A stretch of DNA of 64,000 nucleotides from Symbiodinium natans (lineage: Eukaryota; Sar; Dinophyceae; Suessiales; Symbiodiniaceae). Made by a program: the position numbers and the translations under genes. The notes under the pieces are model-generated. The model was given only the letters and a program-made list of their open reading frames with translations. It was not told the origin of the DNA and did no database searches. This document shows, in pieces, positions 27,473 through 38,193 of the stretch. The stretch is taken from assembly GCA_905221605.1 (NCBI GenBank), contig CAJNDS010002802.1:167142-231141 (forward strand), given 5' to 3'. The stretch's first letter is position 1. Each line of letters opens with the position of its first letter.

Positions 27473-28551
27473 GAGCTGCTGAGAACCCTGGATTAGCCGG
27501 GACGTACTCCGTGGAGGATTCGTTGTCACTGCTTTCAGAAATGCCCACAAGGACCAAGCATGCAGCTAACCCGTGGTCGCAGAGTGGGCCTCACTTCGGT
27601 TGAGGGTAATCGACTCCCAAGTGAGAGTATGGAGTTTTGGTGGCAAACAAGAGAGCCAGCCGACTGTCTTTGGAACAATGGCTACGGCTGGATTGGAGAA
27701 TGTCAAGTCTCACAATGGATAGCGGCCTCGTACATAATATCCTCACAGGCAGGGTGGGTTTGACCTGGTAGTCGGCACCTTGCCCGGCCCCCTGTCAGGC
27801 GCCTGTACCGGCCACCTGTTGAAGGTGTGTGGCGTGGGGTCACCGGTGCGTAGCGGCGATTTCGGTCGCTTAGCGTCCTCCAGCCTAAAAAGGGGTATGT
27901 TTGGGCAGGTACTTCACCTGTTCCTCCTGCTTGGCTCGTGTTGGAGATGTGTGAATCGAGGGCATGGATCCGTCAAGGTGAGATGACGAGAAAGTGCAGA
28001 ATTGGGCCTCAATCAATATGGAACGGTCTATGGGGATTGACCACCCCGCTGGTAGAGGGATAGCGGCCTCTGAGAATCGGAGGGCATGGATCACCTCCCG
28101 GCAAAAGCCACAGGAAGTATGCCCTGTGCATGCAAGAGGCAGCCACCGTAACCAGAGTCCATGAAGCCTCGGGCCATGACCTGGTTTGAAGACATGTCCG
28201 GCCTCACTACGGTTGAGGGGTGTGGATGGAAGCACTCAGGACATGCAATGAGACTCGTAGAACGAGCATCTGGGTCTACAGGAATTGACCTCCATTCGGT
28301 TGAGGGATAGCGGCCTCCACGAACGAGGGCATGGATCACCTCCCGAATAGACAACACAGAGAATGTGCAAGCATACAGGCAATTTGCCTTGGCCAAAGTC
28401 TTCAAGCCAATGGCAACGACTTGGTCAAAACGACATTCCGGCCTCACTTCGGTTGAGGGTAGCGGTACGTCAAAACCGAGGACAAGGAATGAGAGGGGGA
28501 ACTTACCGGCAGTTTCACCCCACAGTTTTAGTAAGCTTTTGTTTCACTTGA

Positions 28552-28608
28552 ACCCACAGCCCCTTCGGGTGGCTACGCCTCGCAGCGTGCAGACGAAAAA
28601 TTCACCTG
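28552..28608 (+). repeat. Family III 3' tail, end of the array (J6)
   Basis: Same tail as 25688-25741, ending GAAAAATTCACCTG at 28608. No SL relic or leader follows, so this marks the right border of the tandem array. Confidence 0.75.
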
Positions 28609-28739
28609 TAGTGTTTGCCCAGTTGGTGCCATGTGGTGTTTGACTGTACAGAGAGAAGCATGAGAGTTTTTCTGCTGCATGACTTGGCATGAGCATGTTT
28701 GGTTTTGCCCAAAGTCCCTAAAGCACGTTTGGGTTGACT

Positions 28740-29180
28740 GCGACGCATGTTTTGTCTTGTTGGCATGGCCTAGGATGAGTTTTGAAGCACTTGGAATTGC
28801 TTGAGAGCAATAGTGAAGAAGTGCGTGTCAGAACTCTGAGGTTCTGTCTTGCTGCAACTCACTCCGTGTCCCCGCCACTTCGTTCGTTGCCGTTGGACGT
28901 GTAGGATGGGAGTAGGAGTGCAGAGTGGACTCTGAAGCTTCGCTGTTTTGCTGTTCGGAAGTGACCTGAAGTCCCCGAGGTGTAGACCAAAGCAGTTGCA
29001 TTGTTCTTTTGCTTTACCTCCTTTGTAGAACAAAGTTGAGATGGAATTCGTAGCTTTTTGGAGCCCTTAGCTCTTGGAGAGAGCTTGCTGCAAGAACTGA
29101 AGCTTGCTGAACACTTTGGTGTTTGGCTCAAGTGCGAAGTGAAAAAGAGACTGCTGCGCGAGCTCTGCTTTTCACACATG
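28740..29180 (+). repeat. Diverged direct repeat, copy 1 (candidate LTR), with SL-like TTTGGCTCAAG
   Basis: Similar along its length to 34165-34555. Shared blocks include CCTCCTTTGT-AACAAAG, GAGATGGAATTC, TTGGCTCAAG (29124-29133) and a following hairpin GTGAAAAAG...CTTTTCAC. The two copies bracket the copia remnant at 30.0-32.7 kb, so they may be old LTRs. Confidence 0.5.
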
Positions 29181-29766
29181 CCACGTCCGACATATACACG
29201 GTACAATGATAATGGCTGCGCGCACAACGTCTCAGGCCAAGGGCGGCAAGCAGGGCAATTTGTTAATGTCTGCGTTCAATGTTTTTAATTTCTTGCTACA
29301 GAGCCAGCTCTTCAAAACTTTGTGGTTTACAACGCAACAGCAATTAAGGGAAGTTGTGGTGTGGTACACCGACAATCTTTACAAGTGCTCCACGTCGTCA
29401 ACTTGAAAGAGTTCTACAAAGGTTAATATTGCTGAACCTTGTGTTGGACTTTACCTGCATCAGCGCACGGATGGCAATTTGCGCCTCCCGCGCATGAAAT
29501 CCTAAAAACGGTGCCTGCAGATTATCGGCAATCCAGCACAGAAGATCGGCCTTTCAAGCAAGTGGCCGGAAAGCTTGATGTATCAAGCAGCTGGGCCGCA
29601 GCAAGGCTTGCTGACATCGCTAACGGGGGGCCGTGAGTACAATTTCTCTCACAAACCATTCCACACAACCCAACATTTAACATGGACCCTGATGGAAGCT
29701 CTGCATGTTCCTAAGCTCAAAAGGTCTGACAAGGCCCTTGTAATAAAATCCACATGTAGCGCTACA
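29181..29766 (+). other. Stretch without recognised gene
   Basis: Between the candidate LTR and telomere-like repeats. Short open frames only; nothing supported. Confidence 0.4.
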
Positions 29767-30007
29767 CCCTCAACCCTAAACCTAAACCCGAAACCTAAAA
29801 CCTTGAAACCTAAAACCTACTAACCCTAAACCCTACATACCTTCCAAAAACGTGTGGTCACCCTTCCTGTTGGGTTCCTTTTCAGCCTGCGGCGGAAGCC
29901 TTCCGCAGTCGCCAGAGGCGTGCGGAAGCCCCTGGAGGGTGGGTTTCGTGTTTTAGGGTTCTTAGAGTTTGAGGGTTTAGGGTTTTGGAAGGGTTTAGGT
30001 TTAGGGT
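29767..30007 (+). repeat. Inverted interstitial telomere-like repeats
   Basis: Degenerate CCCTAAA/CCTAAAA repeats at 29767-29840 face degenerate TTTAGGG/TTTAGGGTT repeats at 29950-30007 across about 110 bp of unique sequence. Confidence 0.75.
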
Positions 30008-30028
30008 GCCGAGATCGAAGCATGGGTT

Positions 30029-31515
30029 GAGTACCTTGAAGTGTTTTTGCCATGGATTGCCCTGTTTGATGATAGGATACCGTCGGAAGTGCAAGCTTGT
30101 TTCGTGAAAGACAAGCCTGAACAAGGACTTGGCCAAAGGAGAGAGCATTAGGAGTACCAGAGTGGATTTACCTTCGGCAGTCCTTTGCGAATTTTCCCCG
30201 TGGGCTTGACATTTTGAAGCAAGTTGAGCGTGAGCAGCTTGGTGTTCCGGCAGGCTAAGAGGCGTTGAGACGCTTGCGTCAGGATCTGTCGGTTTGCTCG
30301 AGGATAGAAGCCTCGACCTTGCGAGAAGAGATGTTGAGATACCAACCCCCTGCCTCCACGAAGGATCGTCCTTTGGAAGTGTTTCGCAGCGTGCAGGTTG
30401 AGCTTGCGAAGTATGGTCGACTTGTTGCTGCGTTCCCAGATCTTGCGTTGAGTGAGGCGGATCAGAGCATGATTGTGTTGAATGGTCTTGATGCGGACGT
30501 GAAGAGATACATCTTGTTGCATGCGAAGATTGACTCCCTGAATGAGCTTGAGACTGCGATCAAGTTCTACGACGCAAACATCAAGATACTTACCTTCGCC
30601 GATTCCGGTCGGGGTCGAGATCGCAAGAACAACAACGACATAGCGAATCCGCTGACCTTCAAGGGCGATGGGAAAGGAAGAGACAAGGGGAAGGACAAGG
30701 GGAAGGACAAAGGAAAGGACAAAGGGAAGGACAAAGGGAAGGACAAAAGTCACTCTGGGAAAGACAAGCATGACAAGAAAGGAGAGAAGGGTGGAAAAGG
30801 GAACCATGCCCAAGACCCCGGAAAGGGGAACGGCGGCAGCTCAGGTAGTGATCCCAAGCGCGACAAGGAGAAGCACGCCAATGTCAAATGTTATAATTGC
30901 AATGAATTGGGGCACTATGCGAACAAATGCCCTAAGAAGGCAGCCAAGGGCGTGGCGGCAGCAGCAACGCTTCTAGAACCGCAGTTGGCGGCTTTGACGT
31001 TGGAAGGCCCGCATGTTTTCGCGGTGGCGCTTGGTTGCGAGCTCTTTGACATTGCCCAGGGAGATTCGGATAATGAGTCGAGCTTGAGCGATGGTGATTG
31101 GGAAGCCTTTGGGAGATCTTGGTTGCTGGATGGTCCAGAGGCCACAGTTGAGCTTGGAACATCGCAGCTTGAGAGCCTAGAGACCCCCGTTGAGCTTGAG
31201 AAGGCCCCAGTCGAGCTTGGAACGTCGCAGCTTGAGAGCCTAGAGACCCCCGTTGAGCTTGAGAAGGCCCCAGTCGAGCTTGGAACGTCACAGCTTGAGA
31301 GCCTAGAGACCCCCGTTGAGCTTGAGAAGGCCCCAGTCGAGCTTGGAACGTCGCAGCTTGAGAGCCTACAGACCCCCGTTGAGCTTGAGAAGGCCCCAGG
31401 GCGTGCTTTATACAAGATCAGCTCCGGCAGCGACTTCTCTTCATATCCGGAGTTCGAGGAGCCTCCAACGTCGCAGACCTCTTCACAAAATCGTTGGATG
31501 CCCGAACCACCTTGA
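30029..31515 (+). pseudogene. copia-type gag remnant with CCHC knuckle and repeat tail
   Basis: Nucleocapsid-like protein of a Ty1/copia-type element. An N-terminal piece (30029-30150) ends at a TAG; the main frame (30259-31515) is in another register and has no ATG, so the gene is broken. The main piece has a helical gag core, a run of Lys-Asp-Lys-Gly repeats (30674-30753) and a CCHC knuckle C-x2-C-x4-H-x4-C (about 30888-30930). Four copies of a 21-residue VELGTSQLESLETP-type repeat follow (63-bp unit, about 31147-31400). Near 31460 the sequence passes, out of frame, into the C-terminal end of a copia RNase H, so protease, integrase and RT have been deleted. Confidence 0.7.
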
Positions 31516-32236
31516 AGCACATGTTGAGCCTTGGTTTGTCTGAAGTCACTGTTGCAGCTTGTGTTGGTGAGTTGGCGTGTTTCGTTGGCTTGCTTGGTGC
31601 TGCTGTGGCTGGCAAAGACCATGTATCTCTTGCAGATCGGTATCGTTTGATGGAGTTTGCCAAGTGGTTGGTCGTTGAGTTTTGTGCGCCTCCCATGTCG
31701 AGCATGTTGGCTGCGTCGCGAGCGTGTTCTTGGGTTGGTGTGTTGACTGTCAGTGAGGCAGATGACGGCGGAGACCCGGCCACTACAGCGCAGCTTCAAC
31801 GGATCTGCGCTCTCCACATCCGCAGGGGGGGTTTCGTTTATCTGTGGGCTAGTACTCCGTGCACCGGTGGTTGTTTGTACCAGCGTGTGCATGCACGAAA
31901 TCCAGCTTACAGACGAGGACGCCTGGCACGGCACTGGTCGCTACACAGGAAGCTGTGCGCACCTGTGCTTACTGGTCATGGATTCTGCAGTCGCGACCTT
32001 ACATGTTGCACGACGTGTTGGTTGACGGTTGCTCGCTTGGCATGCGTGGTCGAGATGGCGAGTTGATCTACAAACGTTGGCGTGTCATCACGACGATGGA
32101 GTCGGTTGCTCGCAGCTTGTCGGTCTTTCGATGTCCGGGTGATGGTCATCAACACTCCGCCAACTTTGACCTCAAGCATACCCAACACTACCCGGAGAAG
32201 TTGACGAATGCTTTCTTGCACGCGTTACACGCATGA
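31440..32236 (+). pseudogene. copia RNase H tail and rearranged pol fragment
   Basis: The frame through 31464-31530 reads N-V-A-D-L-F-T-K-S-L, the signature end of copia RNase H, then runs to 32066. A segment at 31970-32236 in another frame (D-G-C-S-L-G, C-P-G-D-G-H-x-H) resembles a region I recall from the integrase side of dinoflagellate retroelements. If so, the order is scrambled. That second assignment is tentative. Confidence 0.5.
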
Positions 32237-32394
32237 CACCGCGAGAGTTGCTCAAAGTTTTTCCTCTTTTCCTTTGCCTTAGGTACGGTGTATAGAGTAT
32301 AGGACGTGCCATGGCTGATGTGGTTGAGGTTGAGAACGTTGTGAGGCGCACTTGGGTTCGAGAGCTCTGGATGCGATGGGTTCCTCAGTAGCAG

Positions 32395-32748
32395 GTGGAA
32401 GTCAGTTTGATCGCCTTCCTCGTGATGTTTTCCTTGGCGATGATTGGCAGCTTTCTCGCTGGAATCTTTGTGCAGCAATACCGACAGCGTCACAGCCACA
32501 TTCTATCTTTGAGTGAGCTTCTTTCCTTTCTTCCGGTGGAACAAAGTCGGAGAGCAATTATCACTACGCGGCATGGCTACGCCTTTCATGTTCGCAGCAA
32601 TTGCCCCGCCCTGCGCAACACCCACCCAGGCAATCTGCAGCGTCGAGTTGCTTGTGAGTTTTATCTACAATACTTGCGCGTGGACGAGCCGACACCCACC
32701 GTGTCGAGGGGGGGTGTAGAAGTTCGAGACCTGTGTGTCATCCTGTGA
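32395..32748 (+). CDS. copia 3' accessory ORF: membrane segment plus FH-CP motif
   Basis: 117 residues; the open frame shown starts at a non-ATG codon. Begins with a hydrophobic helix (residues 3-27, likely membrane-spanning) and a short basic stretch. It ends with a small Cys/His segment G-x-A-F-H-x4-C-P-A-L-R...A-C. The end segment resembles that of 41261-41644. The pattern is reminiscent of the small metal-binding modules with a YH-x3-C-x2-L...C-x2-C layout known from nuclease-linked bacterial proteins (inference). Function unknown; possibly a membrane-anchored accessory protein of the element. Confidence 0.45.
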   Translation: MEVSLIAFLVMFSLAMIGSFLAGIFVQQYRQRHSHILSLSELLSFLPVEQSRRAIITTRHGYAFHVRSNCPALRNTHPGNLQRRVACEFYLQYLRVDEPTPTVSRGGVEVRDLCVIL

Positions 32749-32934
32749 GGGTGCGACACGGTGAGTTTTGCAGTTTGCAGTTTTGTGTGCATAGCTTGGA
32801 GTCTGCTCAGCTTTTGAAGTTTTTCCCGGTAGCCTGAGTATGATTAGTGACGCTGGAACGTTTTGCCTCATTTGTGACTCGAGGGTAGTTTTGGAGGTCT
32901 TTTAAGCCGAGCTGTCAAGTTGGAGAGCTGTGAT

Positions 32935-32995
32935 ACGTTTTCCACTTTGGCTCAAGTGACGAGCACTGGTGTGAGTGCTGCAAGCCAAAACAGAA
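32935..32995 (+). other. SL-like relic followed by a hairpin
   Basis: CCACTTTGGCTCAAG (32941-32955) differs from the last 15 bases of the SL by one base. A hairpin AGCACT...AGTGCT follows directly. It lies about 190 bp after the accessory ORF, perhaps in the 3' LTR. Confidence 0.55.
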
Positions 32996-34164
32996 GAGTT
33001 GTCCGAGTGTCTGAGCTTGCTTGCTTGGTTTGGACTTGTGTGAGTTTGGCTTGGTTGTATCCTTGGTGTCTTGTTTGGCATCTTGGGTTTTAGCGAAAAG
33101 AACCCTGCAAGTACGTCTCCAGCAAGGTCAGTAAGTATGCTTCCCGTTTGCCTCAACCAAACCGGCAGCCATTCTTCTCAGCGAACGTCTTGGTCAACGC
33201 GGTGCGAAACCGCGACAGGTCCAACAAGGCCGAAAGGGAGCTCACAAAGCGGACAGCGCGGGTCAAAGCAAAGCCCACTCAAAGTCCTCGTCAGCCACCG
33301 CTTCCTCCTCCAAGCCGGTAGAGAAATGCATCCGCGCCGTCTCTAGGACAAACGCGCAAAAAAAGAGGAGGTCTTTCCCGTCGAGTCAACCTGTTGAGAG
33401 TTCCAATGGGAATGAACCAAGGGCGTTAAGTGCAAGCTCTCCTCGATTCCTCAAGGTGGAAATCCTGGAAGATAGGGGAGCATGGTGATGAGGAGTCTGT
33501 AGGTGGTCCCAGGCGTGACGAGATGCGGGACCTTCTGGATGGAGCTGGCAATGGCTGTTTTTACACTTTGGTGGCTCTCATGTAGTTCACCACAAAGACT
33601 CGGTGCGTCAAAGCTTTCCTACTCTGGGCCAGGTCCATCCGTGCCCCAAGCTGTGCGATGCTGGGTTGTGGTACTGGGCAAGAAGCAATCTCTGGGCAAT
33701 AGCAGGTTTTGCACCAGCAAGAGCCCAATGGCTGCACTCTACCTGGAAGAACAACAAAAACGAAAAGCAGGTTTTGGTTGATCTCCTCTTACCGGAGTGT
33801 TAAAATTACCACAAGAGTCGTCGCCTCCTTTGCTGGGAAGAGGAGACCTCTTCCACTGTGCTCTAAGTGGTTTTCACCCCGGCAATATCCTTAATCTGGG
33901 TCTTCTGAGAGTAGCTCCACTGACTGCACAAAAGGGATGAGGTGCCCTCTCCCAGTGGCTCAGCTTGTAGTGTAGTGTACCGCCCACGGGCTGCTCCGTC
34001 CGAGCTCGAGAGCTGAAAGTTTTTGACCTTCCTTGTGAGTGCCCTTACAGTTGCTGTAATGTCTTGTGCATGAGGGATGAACCACGAGTTTGCGTTGCAT
34101 GAGTTGAGAACTGTGTTTGAACCGTTTGTTTTCGCTTTGGCACAGGCATGGACATGGCATGTCT
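32996..34164 (+). other. Unassigned; weak Ser-rich open segment
   Basis: About 33165-33483 (+) is open for 105 codons with a Ser/Lys/Gln-rich sequence, and the next frame is open to about 33585. This may be a frameshifted gag-like or processed gene piece. Not identified. Confidence 0.3.
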
Positions 34165-34555
34165 TAAGCTTGGCTTGAAAGTGTTTCTTGCTTTGAGCTT
34201 GACGTGAGATGCTTGGAGTGCACATGATGAGCAGAGAAGCACCAGAGATGCTTTAGGAGCATCCTTGAGGAAGTGCGTGTTGCTCTGAGTTTGCTCCTTG
34301 GCCGCCGACCCTCGCTTCGCTCGTGTCGTCGTACTGAGGTTCGAGCTGTGCACTTGTGTGTTTGTGTTGCTGAAGCACTGAAGTCCTGAGAAGCATTAGG
34401 ACGTTTGCAAGTGTTCCTCCTTTGTTTAACAAAGTAGAGATGGAATTCACGGAAGTGAAGCTGCGCTGACTCTGCGAGAGACTTGCCAAACACCTTGTGT
34501 GTTTTGGCTCAAGCGTGGAGTGAAAAAGAAAGTGCTCTGCGTTTTTCACAGTGGG
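34165..34555 (+). repeat. Diverged direct repeat, copy 2 (candidate LTR), with SL-like TTTTGGCTCAAG
   Basis: Partner of 28740-29180. Contains TTTTGGCTCAAG (34504-34515), the last 12 bases of the SL without mismatch, then a GTGAAAAA...TTTTTCAC hairpin. Confidence 0.5.
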
Positions 34556-37500
34556 CGGGTCGCAAACCTCATCGTGCTTTAAGTAGAGGTACCCCCTGCA
34601 TCTTGCGTGTGGGCTTGACACTGATGATGGGGCCCCTGCCTGTGCTCGTGAGGCGGGTAACCTGCGCTGTGCACTGTGACGGGCTGAAGGAGACGGGCGG
34701 GCGTGTCATAGGATGGGGGGCCGGGGCCAGGGGAGACTGCAGGACTGCAGTCGCCCTGACCTTGTAGATGTCCCAGCCAACCAAGGCGGAGTCGCAAGCC
34801 CAGGCGGTTCAGCCGCTTGGCTGCGCTCAAAATACGGTGTGGCATGGACATCCCCAGCTTCCCCTAAACTGCTGCGCCTGCACTTGGTAGCGTGCAGCAG
34901 GAAACAGCGAACGGGTTCTTCTTTCGCAAAGCAGATGGTTTGTGTCTTCCGGAGATATGTTGCGCAGTGCTCATTGAGGAGCCCATGATAAGTCGGAGGG
35001 AAAAAAAGCCTCCCAGCCATGAATTTGGTCGTTCGTAGGCGCGATGCAGCAAGCCTGTGTGGTCTTAGTTAGCAGGACACCCGCGCTCTGCAACGGCCAC
35101 GGTGAGGATATGGGAGCCAACACGGACCCTTCGGTATTCCCAAAACTTGAAACTCATGGCATTTACACCATTAAGGCCAGGAAGGGCACGGCTACCGCGC
35201 AGCAAGAACTCCAGCGCAATGACCAGAGAAGAATCAAACCAAAACCCGAACGCAAGGGAGGGCGCCCACCCCGTTCACTATTCCCTGCATGTTTGAACCA
35301 GGTCGCTGCGGACATAAAGGTACAATCAGAGCACCAAAGCCAGACCAAGCAAGCCGCGTGTCCTATTAGCCTCAAACTGCAGAGCTCCTCATTTGCAAGA
35401 CTCAGCCTTGGGCCTTGGGGCAAAACTTCTCGCAGGTCGGCAGTCTGCAGGAAGATTCTCGCCCAATTAGAAGCAGACTCGCCGTTTCGAAACCAAGGGC
35501 CCGATTAGGCCGGGAGGCCCATGTGGTCCGCTACAAGCCAATCCAAATCACCAATCACTAGCAGCCACACCATGTGCTCCGGGTCTTTGTGCGCGCTTTA
35601 CGTACCGTCAAGGTCGGTACCCACTCATAGCGGCCGCAATTGTACCCGCGATGCTTGGTAAACTGCGAAGAAGGGCGCAAGACTTCCTCGATCAGTGTGG
35701 GTTAGGGATTGCCCCGTAAGCTGAAACCGTGTCGAACGCCACGGTACATCCTTCTCACCTCCATATACCAGGACGGCTTGGCAATTTCCAGTTGGGGTGC
35801 TCAGAGGGCACGGCACATGTACCGGGCCAAGGGCCACAAATGCCCGAAAGTCCGGCTGTGGCGACATACAGGCAAGCGAGTAAGGCCCAGGCAAGGTGGT
35901 TTGTCTGGAACTGGATTGGTTGTGACCGATCTTGGAGGAACACGGTGCTAGGAAAAGTGGAACTTAGGTTCTTCAGAAGTCTGGACCATCTTGTGCTGGT
36001 GAGAAGACTTTCACCAGAAGAAGTTGTGGGAAGACTGCAGGGTGCGATAGTGCCTCCTGCCCCAATCCCGATCAGGAAAGGTGAGAAGGCTCAGAATGTC
36101 CCAAGTGCAGGTGGCGGTCGTCCAGTCACGGTTCTCAGGAACCATCCCATGCAGGTGGGTCCCCGGAAAAGCAGGCAGTTGGCAGGTTCTTGCGCCGGCC
36201 CCGTTTGCAAGATCAAAAAGGAAGGGTTGCCGATCCAGACGAGATGCGGCGCCACGAGTTGCTTCTACCTGCAACGTGGGGAGGTTCCACAAGGATGGGC
36301 AAGCGGCGCTCTTCTGTGATGGAGCCATCCTGCAGTGCCATAGCTTGTGCACGGCGGTCTATGAAAAAGCAAGTCTTGACAGCCCTGCTGCTTCGAGCCA
36401 TACCGAGCATCAACAAGCCAAATCAAGTGGGGTCAGAAGCTCAATGCACCAACACTTAATGTGCCTTGACATGTTCTTCAGGGTGCTTGCTGCTGCTTTG
36501 TGATGCCCAGCCAACCATGAAATCACACTTAGTTCTCCGGAGGGACGGCCTGTGGCCAAGCAACCTCCGAGCGAAGCGCCAGGCGGTCGTCTTCCTCGCG
36601 GTGATCAAGAATATCCGCCGCTACTCGCTCATCAAGAAGCGGCCATTCCAATCTAACCGGCTCTTCTTGCGGTACTGTCCCACCAGGGCTTCAAGCAAGA
36701 GTGACCAAGCTGGCAATAAGTGCTGTTCCAAATGTGCTCGAAGCAGGTAAGAGGGAAAATCGTCCGCTGGAGATCCGGCGGCTGCCCTAGTCCATGCCCG
36801 GCCGCCTGGCGCACGATACATTGCAAGTAAGGCACTAAACTCTTTGGCACAGCGCTGCGAATTTGAAGGTTCAGCCAGCCACGTCCAATCTGTGTCCAGC
36901 TCAGGACCAGCTGAAGTGTGTAAAGAATTTTTCAGCACGGGGGACAGTCTCTGCGCTGGGCCTCCTGAAGCCCGGCTGAGCTGGGGAGTCCTGCCGCTCC
37001 GTGCACCAGCATGACAGACCCCGTTGCCGCGCCGTTGCCTCTGCTCCTTGTGACTCACTCTTACCAGCACTTTAGCGACGTCTCAGGGCAGCTCTGTTTG
37101 CCTTCCGCTTGGTATGAGAGTCCGGACATCCTCGCTCCCTGGGAGAGATCCAGGCCTTTGTTCTGCAACTCTGCCACTGTGCACGGCTTGCAGAATGGCA
37201 GCGGCCAGCCTCCAGCACCCTTCCATTGCCCCATGCAGGTACGGGAGCGGCCAGGACCCAAGAATTCCCAATCGTTGGAAGCGTTCAGAGCATATGTGGG
37301 TGACCTAGCTTGGCTAGAGGCGAGACAGCAGGGTTGGGGTACCACGGCGATTCCCCGACCTGAGCATGGCCCTTTGGAAAACTTGAGATGTCATGTTTTC
37401 TCCATCAAGCTTTCTGGTCCAAGCGATTTGTGGAAGGGTTGCCCTAGGCCGAACTTTCATGGATCCTGGGCTCAGGGAGGCCCTGCTTCCAACCCCAGCA

Positions 37501-38190
37501 GCGGCCCCCATCTTCTGCCACCACAACCGTCCCGCTTCTTTTTCATGGGACAGGCTGGTTAATTCGGTAGCTACGTGGTGGAACGACAAAGACCGAGCAC
37601 TGAACAATGACAAGTTCCAACGACAGGTCCAGGTAGAAGGAGAAGGCCGCGCGTACGAGCTGTAGCACCAGCAGAAGTTCAGTTGGCAGCCAAAGCAAAT
37701 GTCCGCTTCCGGCGTCATGTTGGCAACACTTGAAACGCGCGCTTTTGTGCTCTGTGATAAGCAAGGTTTCGTGCCTGATATCACCTTTAGAGTGCAGAAG
37801 TTTTTTCCGCCTGGAGCAAGAGTCTACCTCCGCTTCAAAATGCGAGGGCATCCGAGCTCTCTTTCGGAAACTCTTTTCCGTTGGGCCTTGCCGTCCCCCG
37901 TGTGACCCAGTTTATCGGTGCTATTCGGCGGTATCCAGTACTTCAGTACAGACTTGTGGTGTAACTACCTGGACTGTGGTGCTGGCTCTAGCCCTGCTAA
38001 CCCCTTTTGGCTGGAGGGTGAAATTACTCCCCCGCTGACTTTTGCCCAGGTGCAAATGCTGCACCCACCCCTTTCCTCGCAAACCTGATGCAATGGCCAC
38101 CTCGTCCTCGTCGGACAGGGCCCCTCTAGGAAGTCGGACAGAAGAGAGCACTCTTGAACCTTTCGGGCTCAAGGAGTGACTTGCTCTTTG
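34556..38190. other. No recognised gene
   Basis: Open segments occur on both strands (e.g. minus 36621-37070, minus 37314-37784, plus 35044-35508), some without obvious low complexity. None matches a family I know, and splice structure could not be fixed. Confidence 0.3.
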
Positions 38191-38193
38191 AGT

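Larger units (their letters stand above)
23825..28460 (+). repeat. Array of CCTC...GAGG mini-hairpins, about 20 copies
   Basis: Consensus (T)TCGGCCTCGC-n-GCTGAGGGAA. The stem CCTCGC/GC-GAGG has a conserved unpaired T before GAGG. In copies near 26022, 27586, 28199 and 28441 the inner pairs are AC/GT instead of GC/GC, and some have a TTCG loop. Clear copies also near 23828, 24473, 25192, 25463, 25590, 25907, 25959, 26886, 26914, 26995 and 27229. Confined to family III units; all on one strand. Confidence 0.75.
25742..28608 (+). mobile_element. Short array unit III-b
   Basis: A 2.9-kb unit beginning with the near-complete SL and ending in the family III tail at 28595-28608, where the array stops and unrelated sequence begins. 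Encodes the small protein at 26258-26650. Carries many CCTC/GAGG hairpins, two AGTAAG hairpins (27396-27472) and a roughly 250-bp tandem repeat (about 28000-28460). Confidence 0.7.
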
